Shown one piece after another: positions 1 to 7,650 of a DNA stretch of 28,483 nt. The notes below the pieces were generated by a model. It did not search any database and was not told the DNA's origin. It was given only the letters and a program-made list of their open reading frames with translations. Each line of letters opens with the position of its first letter. Position 1 is the stretch's first letter. A program made the translations under genes and the position numbers. Source of the stretch: Bacteroidales bacterium (lineage in GTDB: Bacteria > Bacteroidota > Bacteroidia > Bacteroidales > UBA932); contig JAFZFL010000135.1 in assembly GCA_017555925.1 (NCBI GenBank), positions 1 through 28,483 on the forward strand, read 5' to 3'.

Positions 1-1173
1 AATTACATTTATGACCAGCTTGAGGCTGCAGGAGTTGTTATGTTAACTCCAAGGGATGGCGAAGATTTTTATATAACAGGAAAAATTGCACAGGGTGTGA
101 GCCGGAAAGATACCATCCACTCCAGAAATGTCATAGGAATTGTTCCTGGTTATGACAAGGAACTGAACAGTGAGTATATTGTGATAGGTGCCCATATAGA
201 TCATCTTGGTGTAAACAGAGTGACAATAGATGGAGAAGAGAGGCTTCAGATCTACAGTGGCGCAGATGATAATGCCTCGGGAGTGGCTACCCTTATTGAG
301 TTGGCTAAGGAGATTGCTTCAAACAGATTTCTCTTCCGCCGCTCTGTACTCTTTGCCTTTTTTGGAGCAGAAGAGATTGGAATGGCAGGAAGCTGGTACT
401 TTCTTAACCGCTCATTCAAGGAGGTGGAGAATATAGTTATGATGATAAACCTCGATATGATAGGGCGTAGCAGCGCAGATAATAAGTTTCAGATTTTTAC
501 GGGTTTGAGAAATCTTGAGCTAAATACAATAGTGCATAATCTCAAACAGCGTCCGGCAAGTATACAGCCTGAATTGTCATATACCGATTATTTCCCTTCT
601 GATCATAGGCTCTTTGCAGAAAAGGAGATTCCAATAGCCCTCTTTACCACAGGTGTGCATAGAGATTACCATACTCCAAAAGATACTCCCGACAGATTGG
701 ATTATACCCAGATGGAGAAGATTGCGGAGTTCGGATTTGCCCTTGCACAGAATATAGCCAACCGTCAGACCCCTCTTCCTGTGGGTGTTGTGTCCCATGA
801 GGGAGCAACAGAAGAGGAGACATATTATACGCAGCGTGATGTGGATAAGAGAGCCCAGTTCCTTCATGGTGATGAGACCCAGTTCCTGACAAAATGGGTA
901 TATCCATATTTGAAGTATCCTCAAAGTTCAATAGAGGGAGGGGAGTTTGGAAGAGTCTATGCAGAGTTTATAATTGAGAAGGATGGAAAGGTTACAAATG
1001 TTGTAATAACCAAAGGTGTAAGCAATGCTATAGATGACGAGGTGGTTAAGGTGATCTCGGCATCGCCCAAGTGGAAACCTGCAAAATTGAGGGGTGAGAA
1101 TGTAAGAGTGAAAACTTCTGTGGCAGTAGACTTTAAATTATCTAAGAATGGAGAGTTTGGAATAAAGAAGTAG
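1..1173 (+). CDS. M28-family metallopeptidase with C-terminal TonB-like domain (5' partial)
   Basis: The frame is open from base 1, so the gene begins upstream of the window; the methionine at 40 is internal. Zinc-peptidase motifs of family M28 (aminopeptidase) appear in order: GAHIDHLG at about 190-212 (first His and Asp), GADDNASG near 260-283 (bridging Asp), FFGAEEIG near 361-384 (catalytic Glu-Glu), NLDMIGR near 448-470 (Asp) and a late His in DYHTPKDTPD near 664-693. After the peptidase comes an unusual tail, about 880-1150: YPYLKYP, then a roughly 70-residue unit with EFIIEKDGKV and SPKWKPAKLRGE, matching the TonB C-terminal domain (PF03544 style). No transmembrane segment separates the two. 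By family it should release N-terminal amino acids from peptides, probably in the periplasm or outside; the signal peptide would lie upstream of the window. Peptidase identity is strong, TonB domain identity good, and the role of the fusion is inference. Confidence 0.9.
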   Translation, partial: NYIYDQLEAAGVVMLTPRDGEDFYITGKIAQGVSRKDTIHSRNVIGIVPGYDKELNSEYIVIGAHIDHLGVNRVTIDGEERLQIYSGADDNASGVATLIELAKEIASNRFLFRRSVLFAFFGAEEIGMAGSWYFLNRSFKEVENIVMMINLDMIGRSSADNKFQIFTGLRNLELNTIVHNLKQRPASIQPELSYTDYFPSDHRLFAEKEIPIALFTTGVHRDYHTPKDTPDRLDYTQMEKIAEFGFALAQNIANRQTPLPVGVVSHEGATEEETYYTQRDVDKRAQFLHGDETQFLTKWVYPYLKYPQSSIEGGEFGRVYAEFIIEKDGKVTNVVITKGVSNAIDDEVVKVISASPKWKPAKLRGENVRVKTSVAVDFKLSKNGEFGIKK

Positions 1174-1185
1174 AGATATTTTTTA

Positions 1186-1193
1186 TAACTTTG
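1186..1193 (+). promoter_or_regulatory. Bacteroidetes -7 promoter box of leuS
   Basis: TAACTTTG matches the Bacteroidetes -7 consensus TAnnTTTG and ends 24 nt before the leuS ATG. No good TTTG element lies 19-21 nt upstream, so the -33 half is weak. The start site would fall near 1198-1201, giving a very short leader. Confidence 0.5.
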
Positions 1194-1194
1194 C

Positions 1195-1214
1195 CAGCTA
1201 TTAAATAATAGCTG
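1195..1214. repeat. Perfect 8-bp inverted repeat just before leuS start
   Basis: CAGCTATT, loop AAAT, then AATAGCTG: a perfect dyad ending 3 nt before the leuS ATG and spanning the expected transcription start. It could be an operator bound by a regulator, or a short RNA hairpin limiting ribosome access. No T-box-like leader is present. Confidence 0.5.
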
Positions 1215-1217
1215 AAA

Positions 1218-3971
1218 ATGGAGTACAATTTTTTAGAGATTGAGAAGAAATGGCAGACATATTGGGCTGCAAATAAAACATTTGAAGTAAAGACAGACTC
1301 TTCAAAACCAAAATATTACGTACTGGACATGTTCCCTTACCCGTCGGGAGCAGGATTGCACGTGGGTCATCCTCTGGGTTACATTGCCAGTGACATCTAC
1401 AGCAGATACAAAAGATTGAAAGGCTTTAACGTGCTTCATCCTATGGGATATGATGCCTTTGGTCTGCCTGCTGAGCAGTATGCAATTCAAACAGGACAGC
1501 ATCCTGCCAAAACTACAGAAAACAATATCAACAGATATAGGGAGCAGTTGGATAGAATAGGATTCTCATTTGACTGGAATCGTGAGGTGCGCACTTGTGA
1601 GCCGGGTTACTACAAATGGACACAATGGGCCTTCCTTGAGATGTTCAACCATTACTACAACAACGACACTTGCAAGGCTGAGCCAATTGCGGAGCTTGTT
1701 GCAAAGTTTGAGAATGAGGGAAATGCGGCTGTGAATGCAGCGTGTGGCGATGTGCCTTGCTTTACAGCTCAGGAGTGGAAATCATTTGACGAAAAGAGAC
1801 AGAGCGATATTCTAATGCAGTACAGAATTGCATATCAGGGCGAAACTGCCGTTAACTGGTGTGCAAAACTTGGTACAGTGCTGGCCAATGATGAGGTTAA
1901 GGAGGGATTGTCTGTAAGAGGCGGTTACCCTGTTGAGCAGAAGAAGATGAAGCAGTGGCAGTTGAGAGTATCTGCCTATGCAGAGAGATTGCTTGTAGAT
2001 CTTGATGATTTGCAGTGGACAGATTCTCTTAAGGATATGCAGAGAAACTGGATTGGAAAATCTCAAGGTGCTGAGATGATTTTTAAAGTTGGTGATTATG
2101 ATATGACCATCTTTACAACACGTGCAGATACTGTCTTTGGCGTAACATTTATGGTTCTTGCTCCAGAGAGTGAGTGGGTAGACAAACTTACAACTCCAGA
2201 GTACAGAGAGGCTGTTGATGCTTATCTTAATGAGGCAAAGAAAAAGACTGAGCGTGAGAGAATGACAGAGACACGTAAAGTTACAGGTGTCTTTACCGGA
2301 TCTTATGCAATAAATCCGTTGACAGGTGACAAAGTCCCTGTTTGGGTAAGTGAGTATGTATTGGCAGGTTATGGTACAGGTGCAATTATGGCCGTTCCTG
2401 CACACGACAGCAGAGACTACGCTTTTGCAAAACAGTTCAATCTTCCTATCATTCCTTTGATTGAGGGATGTGATGTAAGTGAAGAGAGCTTTGATGCAAA
2501 AGAGGGTATAATGTGCAATTCCGGCTTCTTGAACGGCATGAGCGTTAAAGAGGCTATTCCTGCTGCAATCGATTATGTTGAGAAGAATGGTATAGGCCGC
2601 AGAAAGATCAATTACAGATTGAGAGATGCAATCTTCTCACGTCAAAGATATTGGGGTGAGCCATTCCCTATCTATTACAAGGATGGCATTGCTACTCCTA
2701 TTCCTCTTGAGGAGCTTCCTCTACAATTGCCTGAGGTTGACAAATTCCTTCCAACAGAGAGCGGTGAACCGCCATTGGCAAGGGCAGAGAACTGGACATA
2801 TAAAGGCTATCCTATTGAAACAAGTACAATGCCTGGTTTTGCAGGAAGTAGCGCATATTATTTGAGATATATGGATCCTCAAAACGATGAGGCTCTTGTA
2901 AGCAGGGAGGCAGATGAGTACTGGAGGAATGTTGATTTGTACATTGGAGGTACAGAGCATGCTACAGGTCACCTTATCTACTCACGTTTCTGGAACAAGT
3001 TCCTTTTTGATTTGGGATATGTTGTTGAGAAAGAACCGTTCAAGAAGCTTATCAACCAGGGTATGATTCAGGGACGTTCAAACTTTGTATACAGAATAAA
3101 GAATACCAATACATTTGTTTCATATGGCCTTAAAGATCAATATGATACAACTGAGATTCACGTAGATGTGAATATTGTGAACAACGACCGTCTCAACATT
3201 GAGGCTTTCAAGAACTGGATGCCTGATTACGCAACAGCTGAGTTTGTACTGGAAAATGGCGAGTACATTTGCGGTTATGCGGTTGAGAAGATGAGCAAGA
3301 GTATGTTCAATGTTGTAAACCCAGACAGCATATGTGACAGCTACGGTGCAGATACATTACGCTTGTATGAGATGTTCCTTGGTCCTCTTGAGCAGTCAAA
3401 ACCATGGGATACAAAGGGTATTGACGGTGTTAACCGCTTCTTGAAGAGATTGTGGAAGATGTTCTTTGACGCAGAGGGCAATCTGGCTGTAACAGATGCA
3501 AAACCAAGTGCAGAAGAGTTGAAAGCATTGCACAAGCTTATCAAGAAGGTTGGTGATGATATTGAAGCATTCTCATTCAACACATCTGTAAGTGCATTTA
3601 TGATTGCCATGAACGAGTTACAGTCATTGAAATCGCGCAACAAGGAGATTCTTGAGAATATACTGATTCTATTGTCGCCGTTTGCACCTCATATCACAGA
3701 GGAACTTTGGAGTATTTTGGGTCATAATGAGAGCATATCTTTTGCCAAATTCCCTGAGTATGTTGAGGCTTATACAGTTGAGAATTCATTTGAGTATCCT
3801 GTCTCTTTCAACGGAAAGATGAGATTCAAACTTGAATTGTCAAAGAGTCTCTCTCCTAAGGAGGTTGAGGAGGTTGTAAGAGCAAACGAAAATACTGAAA
3901 AATATCTGGATGGAAAAGCTATCAAGAAGGTGATAGTTGTTCCTTCAAAGATTATCAATATTGTCTGTTAA
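1218..3971 (+). CDS. leuS: Leucine--tRNA ligase (LeuRS)
   Basis: Charges tRNA-Leu with leucine in the cytoplasm; class I synthetase. The HIGH-type signature is in [11 protein letters not shown] (residues 41-51) and the KMSKS loop is at about 691-695. The editing (CP1) domain includes [19 protein letters not shown] and [15 protein letters not shown], the latter carrying the conserved editing Asp. At 917 residues it is longer than the roughly 860 of E. coli LeuRS. The extra length sits at about 150-215 ([16 protein letters not shown] onward) and in a segment before KMSKS ([20 protein letters not shown]), as seen in other Bacteroidetes LeuRS. The ATG at 1218 gives the expected [13 protein letters not shown] beginning. 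The gene is followed 18 nt later by the first yitT-like gene, so these may be cotranscribed. Confidence 0.98.
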   Translation: MEYNFLEIEKKWQTYWAANKTFEVKTDSSKPKYYVLDMFPYPSGAGLHVGHPLGYIASDIYSRYKRLKGFNVLHPMGYDAFGLPAEQYAIQTGQHPAKTTENNINRYREQLDRIGFSFDWNREVRTCEPGYYKWTQWAFLEMFNHYYNNDTCKAEPIAELVAKFENEGNAAVNAACGDVPCFTAQEWKSFDEKRQSDILMQYRIAYQGETAVNWCAKLGTVLANDEVKEGLSVRGGYPVEQKKMKQWQLRVSAYAERLLVDLDDLQWTDSLKDMQRNWIGKSQGAEMIFKVGDYDMTIFTTRADTVFGVTFMVLAPESEWVDKLTTPEYREAVDAYLNEAKKKTERERMTETRKVTGVFTGSYAINPLTGDKVPVWVSEYVLAGYGTGAIMAVPAHDSRDYAFAKQFNLPIIPLIEGCDVSEESFDAKEGIMCNSGFLNGMSVKEAIPAAIDYVEKNGIGRRKINYRLRDAIFSRQRYWGEPFPIYYKDGIATPIPLEELPLQLPEVDKFLPTESGEPPLARAENWTYKGYPIETSTMPGFAGSSAYYLRYMDPQNDEALVSREADEYWRNVDLYIGGTEHATGHLIYSRFWNKFLFDLGYVVEKEPFKKLINQGMIQGRSNFVYRIKNTNTFVSYGLKDQYDTTEIHVDVNIVNNDRLNIEAFKNWMPDYATAEFVLENGEYICGYAVEKMSKSMFNVVNPDSICDSYGADTLRLYEMFLGPLEQSKPWDTKGIDGVNRFLKRLWKMFFDAEGNLAVTDAKPSAEELKALHKLIKKVGDDIEAFSFNTSVSAFMIAMNELQSLKSRNKEILENILILLSPFAPHITEELWSILGHNESISFAKFPEYVEAYTVENSFEYPVSFNGKMRFKLELSKSLSPKEVEEVVRANENTEKYLDGKAIKKVIVVPSKIINIVC

Positions 3972-3989
3972 AACTTAAATCTGACCAAA

Positions 3990-4910
3990 ATGCCTACCAG
4001 TAAACTATTGAAAACTTTAAAAACCTATTTTATCCTGACAATTGGCGTACTTATCTACGTCTTGAGCTGGACAATTTTCATAATTCCGAAAGGTATAGCC
4101 GGAGGAGGAGTTACAGGTGTGTCAATTCTGATATATTATGCAACGAATGAACTCATTCCGGTATCACTCTCTTACCTTGTGATTAATGTGGCTCTGCTTG
4201 CCATAGGAACAATGATTCTTGGTAAGGGGTTTGGATTCAAGACCATATATTGTATCCTCTGTGCCTCGCTGATGTTTGAAATTGTACCTCATTTTGAGTT
4301 TATTGCCAATTTGTCTGATATTCCCGACAAATTTATAAATGCCATAATAGGAGGTGGCTTGTGCTCTTTTGGTATAGCGGCTATCTTCATGCAGGGCGGA
4401 AGTACGGGTGGTACAGATATTATTGCAATAATATTGTCGAAATACAGAGACACTTCTCCTGGAAAAATGTTTATGTTGTGCGACCTTATAATAGTTGGCT
4501 CAATTATCTTTTTGCCGGGCAAGGGTTTGCAGGATGTGGTTTACGGTTATATAGTTATGGTGGCATTTACCTATATGCTCGACCAGCTTCTTACAGGATC
4601 AAAGCAGTCTGTGCAGATAATCATCTTCTCTTCAAAATATAAGGAGATAGGAGATATGCTTACCAAAGAGATGAATAGGGGTGTGACAGCCCTCAATTCA
4701 GTGGGCTGGTATTCAAAGCAAGATGGTAAGGTGCTTATTGTAATTGCAAGAAAATCCCAATTGCCTCAGATTACTGCAGGTATTAAGGAGGTGGACAATA
4801 AAGCATTTATCTCTGTCTGCTCGGCTATGGGTGTTTATGGAGAAGGCTTTGATGTTGTGAAGGCAAGAAAGAACAATAAAGGTGGCATAATGAAATTTAT
4901 TCAGGAGTAA
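3990..4910 (+). CDS. YitT family membrane protein (first of tandem pair)
   Basis: A 306-residue YitT/DUF2179-type protein. The N-terminal two thirds hold about five hydrophobic helices, with two characteristic glycine-rich stretches: PKGIAGGGVTGVSILIYY (near residue 30) and QGGSTGGTDIIAIILSKYRD (near 134). The C-terminal soluble DUF2179 part begins around residue 213 (SSKYKEIGDMLTKEMNRG) and ends with the family-typical VYGEGFD. The molecular function of this family is not established; a transporter role is often assumed. The gene starts 18 nt after leuS and is followed 18 nt later by a paralogue with the same architecture, which suggests tandem duplication and an operon. Confidence 0.9.
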   Translation: MPTSKLLKTLKTYFILTIGVLIYVLSWTIFIIPKGIAGGGVTGVSILIYYATNELIPVSLSYLVINVALLAIGTMILGKGFGFKTIYCILCASLMFEIVPHFEFIANLSDIPDKFINAIIGGGLCSFGIAAIFMQGGSTGGTDIIAIILSKYRDTSPGKMFMLCDLIIVGSIIFLPGKGLQDVVYGYIVMVAFTYMLDQLLTGSKQSVQIIIFSSKYKEIGDMLTKEMNRGVTALNSVGWYSKQDGKVLIVIARKSQLPQITAGIKEVDNKAFISVCSAMGVYGEGFDVVKARKNNKGGIMKFIQE

Positions 4911-4928
4911 TTAAACTTGTTTGATTAA

Positions 4929-5867
4929 ATGAAACTAAGTGTAAGGAGTATATTGGGTGAAATTAAAGCATATATAATAATTACAATAGGATTGTTGTGT
5001 TATGCTTTGGGTTGGGATGTTTTCCTGATTCCCAATAATATGGTTGGTGGCGGTGTTACCGGTATTTCCGCTGTCCTTTTGTATGCATTCAAAATTCCGG
5101 TCAGTTATTCATTCTTTGTCATAAACCTTGTGCTTTTGCTTATAGCCCTTAAGGTGCTTGGAAAAGGATTTGGTGTAAAGACTGTATATGCGATAGTGGT
5201 GACATCAATATTTTTTGAACTCTTGCCAATGACTCTTCCGGAGGCATTCATTCAGGAGTTTGCAGTAAGCAACGGCAAGTTGCTCTGTGCAATCTTTGGC
5301 GGTGTAACCTCAGGCTTGGGTATAGGATTGTGCTTCTCGCAGGGCGGAAGTACAGGCGGTACAGATATAGTGGCCCTTATGATTACCAAATACAGGAATA
5401 TATCTGCAGGCAGAATAATTCTCATTATTGACATATTCATTATTGCATCTTCTCTATTGCTTCCTGCCAAAGAGATTTTTGACAGTGCAGGCAATGTTAT
5501 AGGTGTAGAAAACATGGGAATGAGACTTGCAACTGTACTCTACGGATATATCCTTATTGCTGCATGCAGCTATACAATTGACCTTTTTGTTTCCGGCACC
5601 AAACAGTCGTTGCAGGTATTTATCTTCTCCAAGAAGTATGGAGAGATTGCAGATGCCGTAATTTCAGACATTGGAAGGGGTGTTACCCTTATTGATGCCC
5701 AAGGATGGTATACAAAACAGGAGAGCAAGATAGTAATGGTGGTGGTAAGAAAAACAGATATCAATATGATTTATAAAATCATAAAATCTGTAGACAGGGA
5801 TGCTTTTATGTCTGTAGGTAGTGTTACAGGTGTTTATGGTAAAGGTTTTGATCAAATAAAGAAATAA
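4929..5867 (+). CDS. YitT family membrane protein (second of tandem pair)
   Basis: A 312-residue paralogue of the preceding gene, aligning along its whole length: PNNMVGGGVTGISAVLLY, SQGGSTGGTDIVALMITKYRN and a DUF2179 tail (SKKYGEIADAVISDIGRG, ending VYGKGFDQIKK). It differs by a longer loop near residues 180-200 (FDSAGNVIGVENMGMR). About five predicted membrane segments precede the soluble tail. Two diverged copies in one operon could form a heteromeric membrane protein, but that is inference. Transcription probably ends at the large stem-loop that follows (5877-5929). Confidence 0.9.
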   Translation: MKLSVRSILGEIKAYIIITIGLLCYALGWDVFLIPNNMVGGGVTGISAVLLYAFKIPVSYSFFVINLVLLLIALKVLGKGFGVKTVYAIVVTSIFFELLPMTLPEAFIQEFAVSNGKLLCAIFGGVTSGLGIGLCFSQGGSTGGTDIVALMITKYRNISAGRIILIIDIFIIASSLLLPAKEIFDSAGNVIGVENMGMRLATVLYGYILIAACSYTIDLFVSGTKQSLQVFIFSKKYGEIADAVISDIGRGVTLIDAQGWYTKQESKIVMVVVRKTDINMIYKIIKSVDRDAFMSVGSVTGVYGKGFDQIKK

Positions 5868-5876
5868 TTTTAAGCA

Positions 5877-5929
5877 AACAGGTCCGGCAAAAAATCTATA
5901 ATCGGGTAATTTTTTTTGTTGGGCCTGTT
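5877..5929 (+). terminator. Stem-loop after yitT pair, possible terminator
   Basis: AACAGGTCCGGCAAAAAA (5877-5894) pairs over 18 bp with 5912-5929 (TTTTTTTGTTGGGCCTGTT region), with a 17-nt loop. The three imperfect positions are all G-U pairs in a + strand transcript; in the opposite transcript they would be A-C mismatches. This points to function in + strand RNA, probably ending yitT transcripts. The usual trailing U-run is missing because the A/T tract is on the loop side. Confidence 0.5.
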
Positions 5930-5935
5930 AATCTG

Positions 5936-5966
5936 TTGAATTGTAGTAGGTTGGTTCGTAATTTTG
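5936..5966 (+). promoter_or_regulatory. Promoter of the membrane AraC gene
   Basis: TAATTTTG at 5959-5966 matches the Bacteroidetes -7 box, with TTG at 5936-5938 exactly 20 nt upstream as the -33 element. The ATG at 5990 lies 23 nt after the box. This is the best-formed two-part promoter in the window. Confidence 0.6.
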
Positions 5967-5989
5967 CCTTTGGGTAAAAATATGGAATT

Positions 5990-7141
5990 ATGAACATTTC
6001 TCTATTATTTAATTCGCTTTCGGGCATAGTCCTCTTCTCTTTTTTATGTCTCTATGCCTCGGTTTGCATTTATCTCTTTTACATTTTTTTATTCAGAAGT
6101 GTGCAGAGGCTCTATCTGCAAAGGATAATTGTTGCATTTTTCTCATTCTTTTTGATGAGTATGCAGCAGATAGTCATTCACATATTCTCTCTGGCCGATG
6201 GAATACCTTTATATTCATTGTCCCAACTCTCAATAAAGCTCTTTATTCTTACAACGGCAATTCTGCTTAATATCTTCCAATATGCAGGATTTGTTGTAGA
6301 CAGTATGAGAATATTCATCAGATACCTGTCGTTGCTCTATTGTGCAATATTGTTTGTAGATGTGGTATTTATGCTCTTTGGGCTGCAGCAGTGCTATTAT
6401 ACTGTTCTCCTGTCGGGAATAATGGGAGTTCTGATATTTTTATTGTTGGGACGCTTCTTTATGAAGTGTATAGAGAGGTATGACCTTATAAAGGAGAGTG
6501 TGAGGAAGGAGAATCTGGTAAATGCTTTAAAGATTGCCTGTATTGGATTCCTTGCATCTTATACTGTTTTTATATCGGCGGTATCTGAAGGGGATGATCT
6601 TATTTCAATTCTGGCGCTATTGTGTCTGCTGGTTCTGCACATATATATTGTATACAAGAGTTACAAAAGATATGGTGTGGAGGCTGCTGTAAAGAGTTAT
6701 GTGCCTGTTGAGGGGGAGGAGAGAGGCCCGGCCCTTTTACTGGAGGAGAAAATAGTAGATTACCAGACTATAATCAATAAGCTGATTCTCTATTTTGAGA
6801 AGGAGAAGCCATATCTCGACAGCGATTTGAAGATAGCTGATGTGTGCAAGCGTATATATACGAATAAAACTTATGTCTCAAGGGCACTGAATCATGGTGT
6901 CTCAAAGAATTTCAACCAGTTTGTGAATTATTACAGGGTAAGGGAGGCGTGCATGATATTTATAGAGGAGCCTATAATATCTATCTCTGATCTTTGTGAC
7001 AAATGCGGATTCAAGAATCTCTCATCTTTCAGCAATGCATTTAATTTGAATCTCGGTTATACGCCGGCAGAGTGGTGCAGGCAAGTGAGGAAAAAATTGA
7101 ACAACAATGAAGAGGTCTCTATTGAGGATTATTTTAATTAG
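5990..7141 (+). CDS. Seven-helix membrane AraC-type transcriptional regulator
   Basis: A 383-residue protein. The N-terminal part (residues about 10-225) has seven hydrophobic helices, for example IVLFSFLCLYASVCIYLFY, LLSGIMGVLIFLLLGRFFM and LISILALLCLLVLHIYIVY. The C-terminal part (about 255-375) is an AraC/HTH_18 DNA-binding domain: first helix-turn-helix around LKIADVCKRIYTNKTYVSRAL, second around ISISDLCDKCGFKNLSSFSNAF, ending in the family-typical GYTPAEWCRQVRKKL. This is a one-component membrane sensor layout common in Bacteroidetes; the ligand cannot be read from sequence. Its last 35 nt overlap the next regulator gene in another frame, which suggests translational coupling. Confidence 0.88.
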   Translation: MNISLLFNSLSGIVLFSFLCLYASVCIYLFYIFLFRSVQRLYLQRIIVAFFSFFLMSMQQIVIHIFSLADGIPLYSLSQLSIKLFILTTAILLNIFQYAGFVVDSMRIFIRYLSLLYCAILFVDVVFMLFGLQQCYYTVLLSGIMGVLIFLLLGRFFMKCIERYDLIKESVRKENLVNALKIACIGFLASYTVFISAVSEGDDLISILALLCLLVLHIYIVYKSYKRYGVEAAVKSYVPVEGEERGPALLLEEKIVDYQTIINKLILYFEKEKPYLDSDLKIADVCKRIYTNKTYVSRALNHGVSKNFNQFVNYYRVREACMIFIEEPIISISDLCDKCGFKNLSSFSNAFNLNLGYTPAEWCRQVRKKLNNNEEVSIEDYFN

Positions 7142-7595
7142 GACGGTGCGAGGCATTATAGGTTGTTTTGAGAGGGTGCTTGCTCTTCTTGAGGGGAAAG
7201 ATACAAATCCCCGGCCTCTACTCTATGAGAGATTGCCAGAGGTGGAAATGAGTATGCGCCACTGTGATATTCTTGCCGAAATTGCCAACAGGGCAGACAG
7301 GGTAATGGAGGAGAAGAGATTGTATCTCAATCCGGATCTTACTCTTAATAGGCTCGCAAAGGAGGTATGGAGCAACAGAACTTATGTGTCAAAGGCCCTG
7401 CGTTTGAAACGCGGGGTCTCCTTTAGGGAGTATGTCTGCCATTTCAGGTTGAAACATGCTAAGAAGATGTGTAATAATATTGGACGAGGAGCTTATGAGC
7501 TGGCCATAGGGAGCGGGTTCAATGATGTGCGGACATTCAATAAGGCTGTAAGTGATTTTTTGCCTGAAATGAAATCTGTGTTTTCAGATTTATGA
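7107..7595 (+). CDS. Short AraC-type regulator overlapping the previous gene
   Basis: A 162-residue protein with an AraC/HTH_18-like domain but no membrane part. Residues about 72-115 (LYLNPDLTLNRLAKEVWSN, RTYVSKAL) closely resemble the preceding regulator (YLDSDLKIADVCKRIYTN, KTYVSRAL). The second helix-turn-helix (AYELAIGSGFNDVRTFNKAV) is shortened and lacks the usual G-x-T-P-x-x-[WFY] end. The start is uncertain: ATG 7107 overlaps the upstream gene by 35 nt, while ATG 7248 would give a 115-residue protein covering just the HTH region. It may be a diverged tandem duplicate that lost its sensor, or a regulator working with the upstream protein. DNA binding is likely; the target is unknown. 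Confidence 0.75.
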   Translation: MKRSLLRIILIRTVRGIIGCFERVLALLEGKDTNPRPLLYERLPEVEMSMRHCDILAEIANRADRVMEEKRLYLNPDLTLNRLAKEVWSNRTYVSKALRLKRGVSFREYVCHFRLKHAKKMCNNIGRGAYELAIGSGFNDVRTFNKAVSDFLPEMKSVFSDL

Positions 7596-7604
7596 CAAAA
7601 GAGG

Positions 7605-7612
7605 TATCTTTA
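7605..7612 (+). promoter_or_regulatory. Possible -7 box of ettA
   Basis: TATCTTTA matches TAnnTTTG at 7 of 8 defined or free positions and lies 38 nt before the ettA ATG. No clear -33 element was found, so this is a weak call. Confidence 0.3.
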
Positions 7613-7650
7613 CGCAAAATTTATTATAAATAAAAAGCGTTTCACAGATT

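Noticed and set aside
1174..1217. T-box or amino-acid riboswitch ahead of leuS
   Set aside because: The gap is only 44 nt, far too short for a T-box; there is no T-box consensus.
1812..2405. Open frame of 197 codons on the minus strand inside leuS
   Set aside because: Antisense shadow of a certain leuS gene; no recognisable protein motifs.
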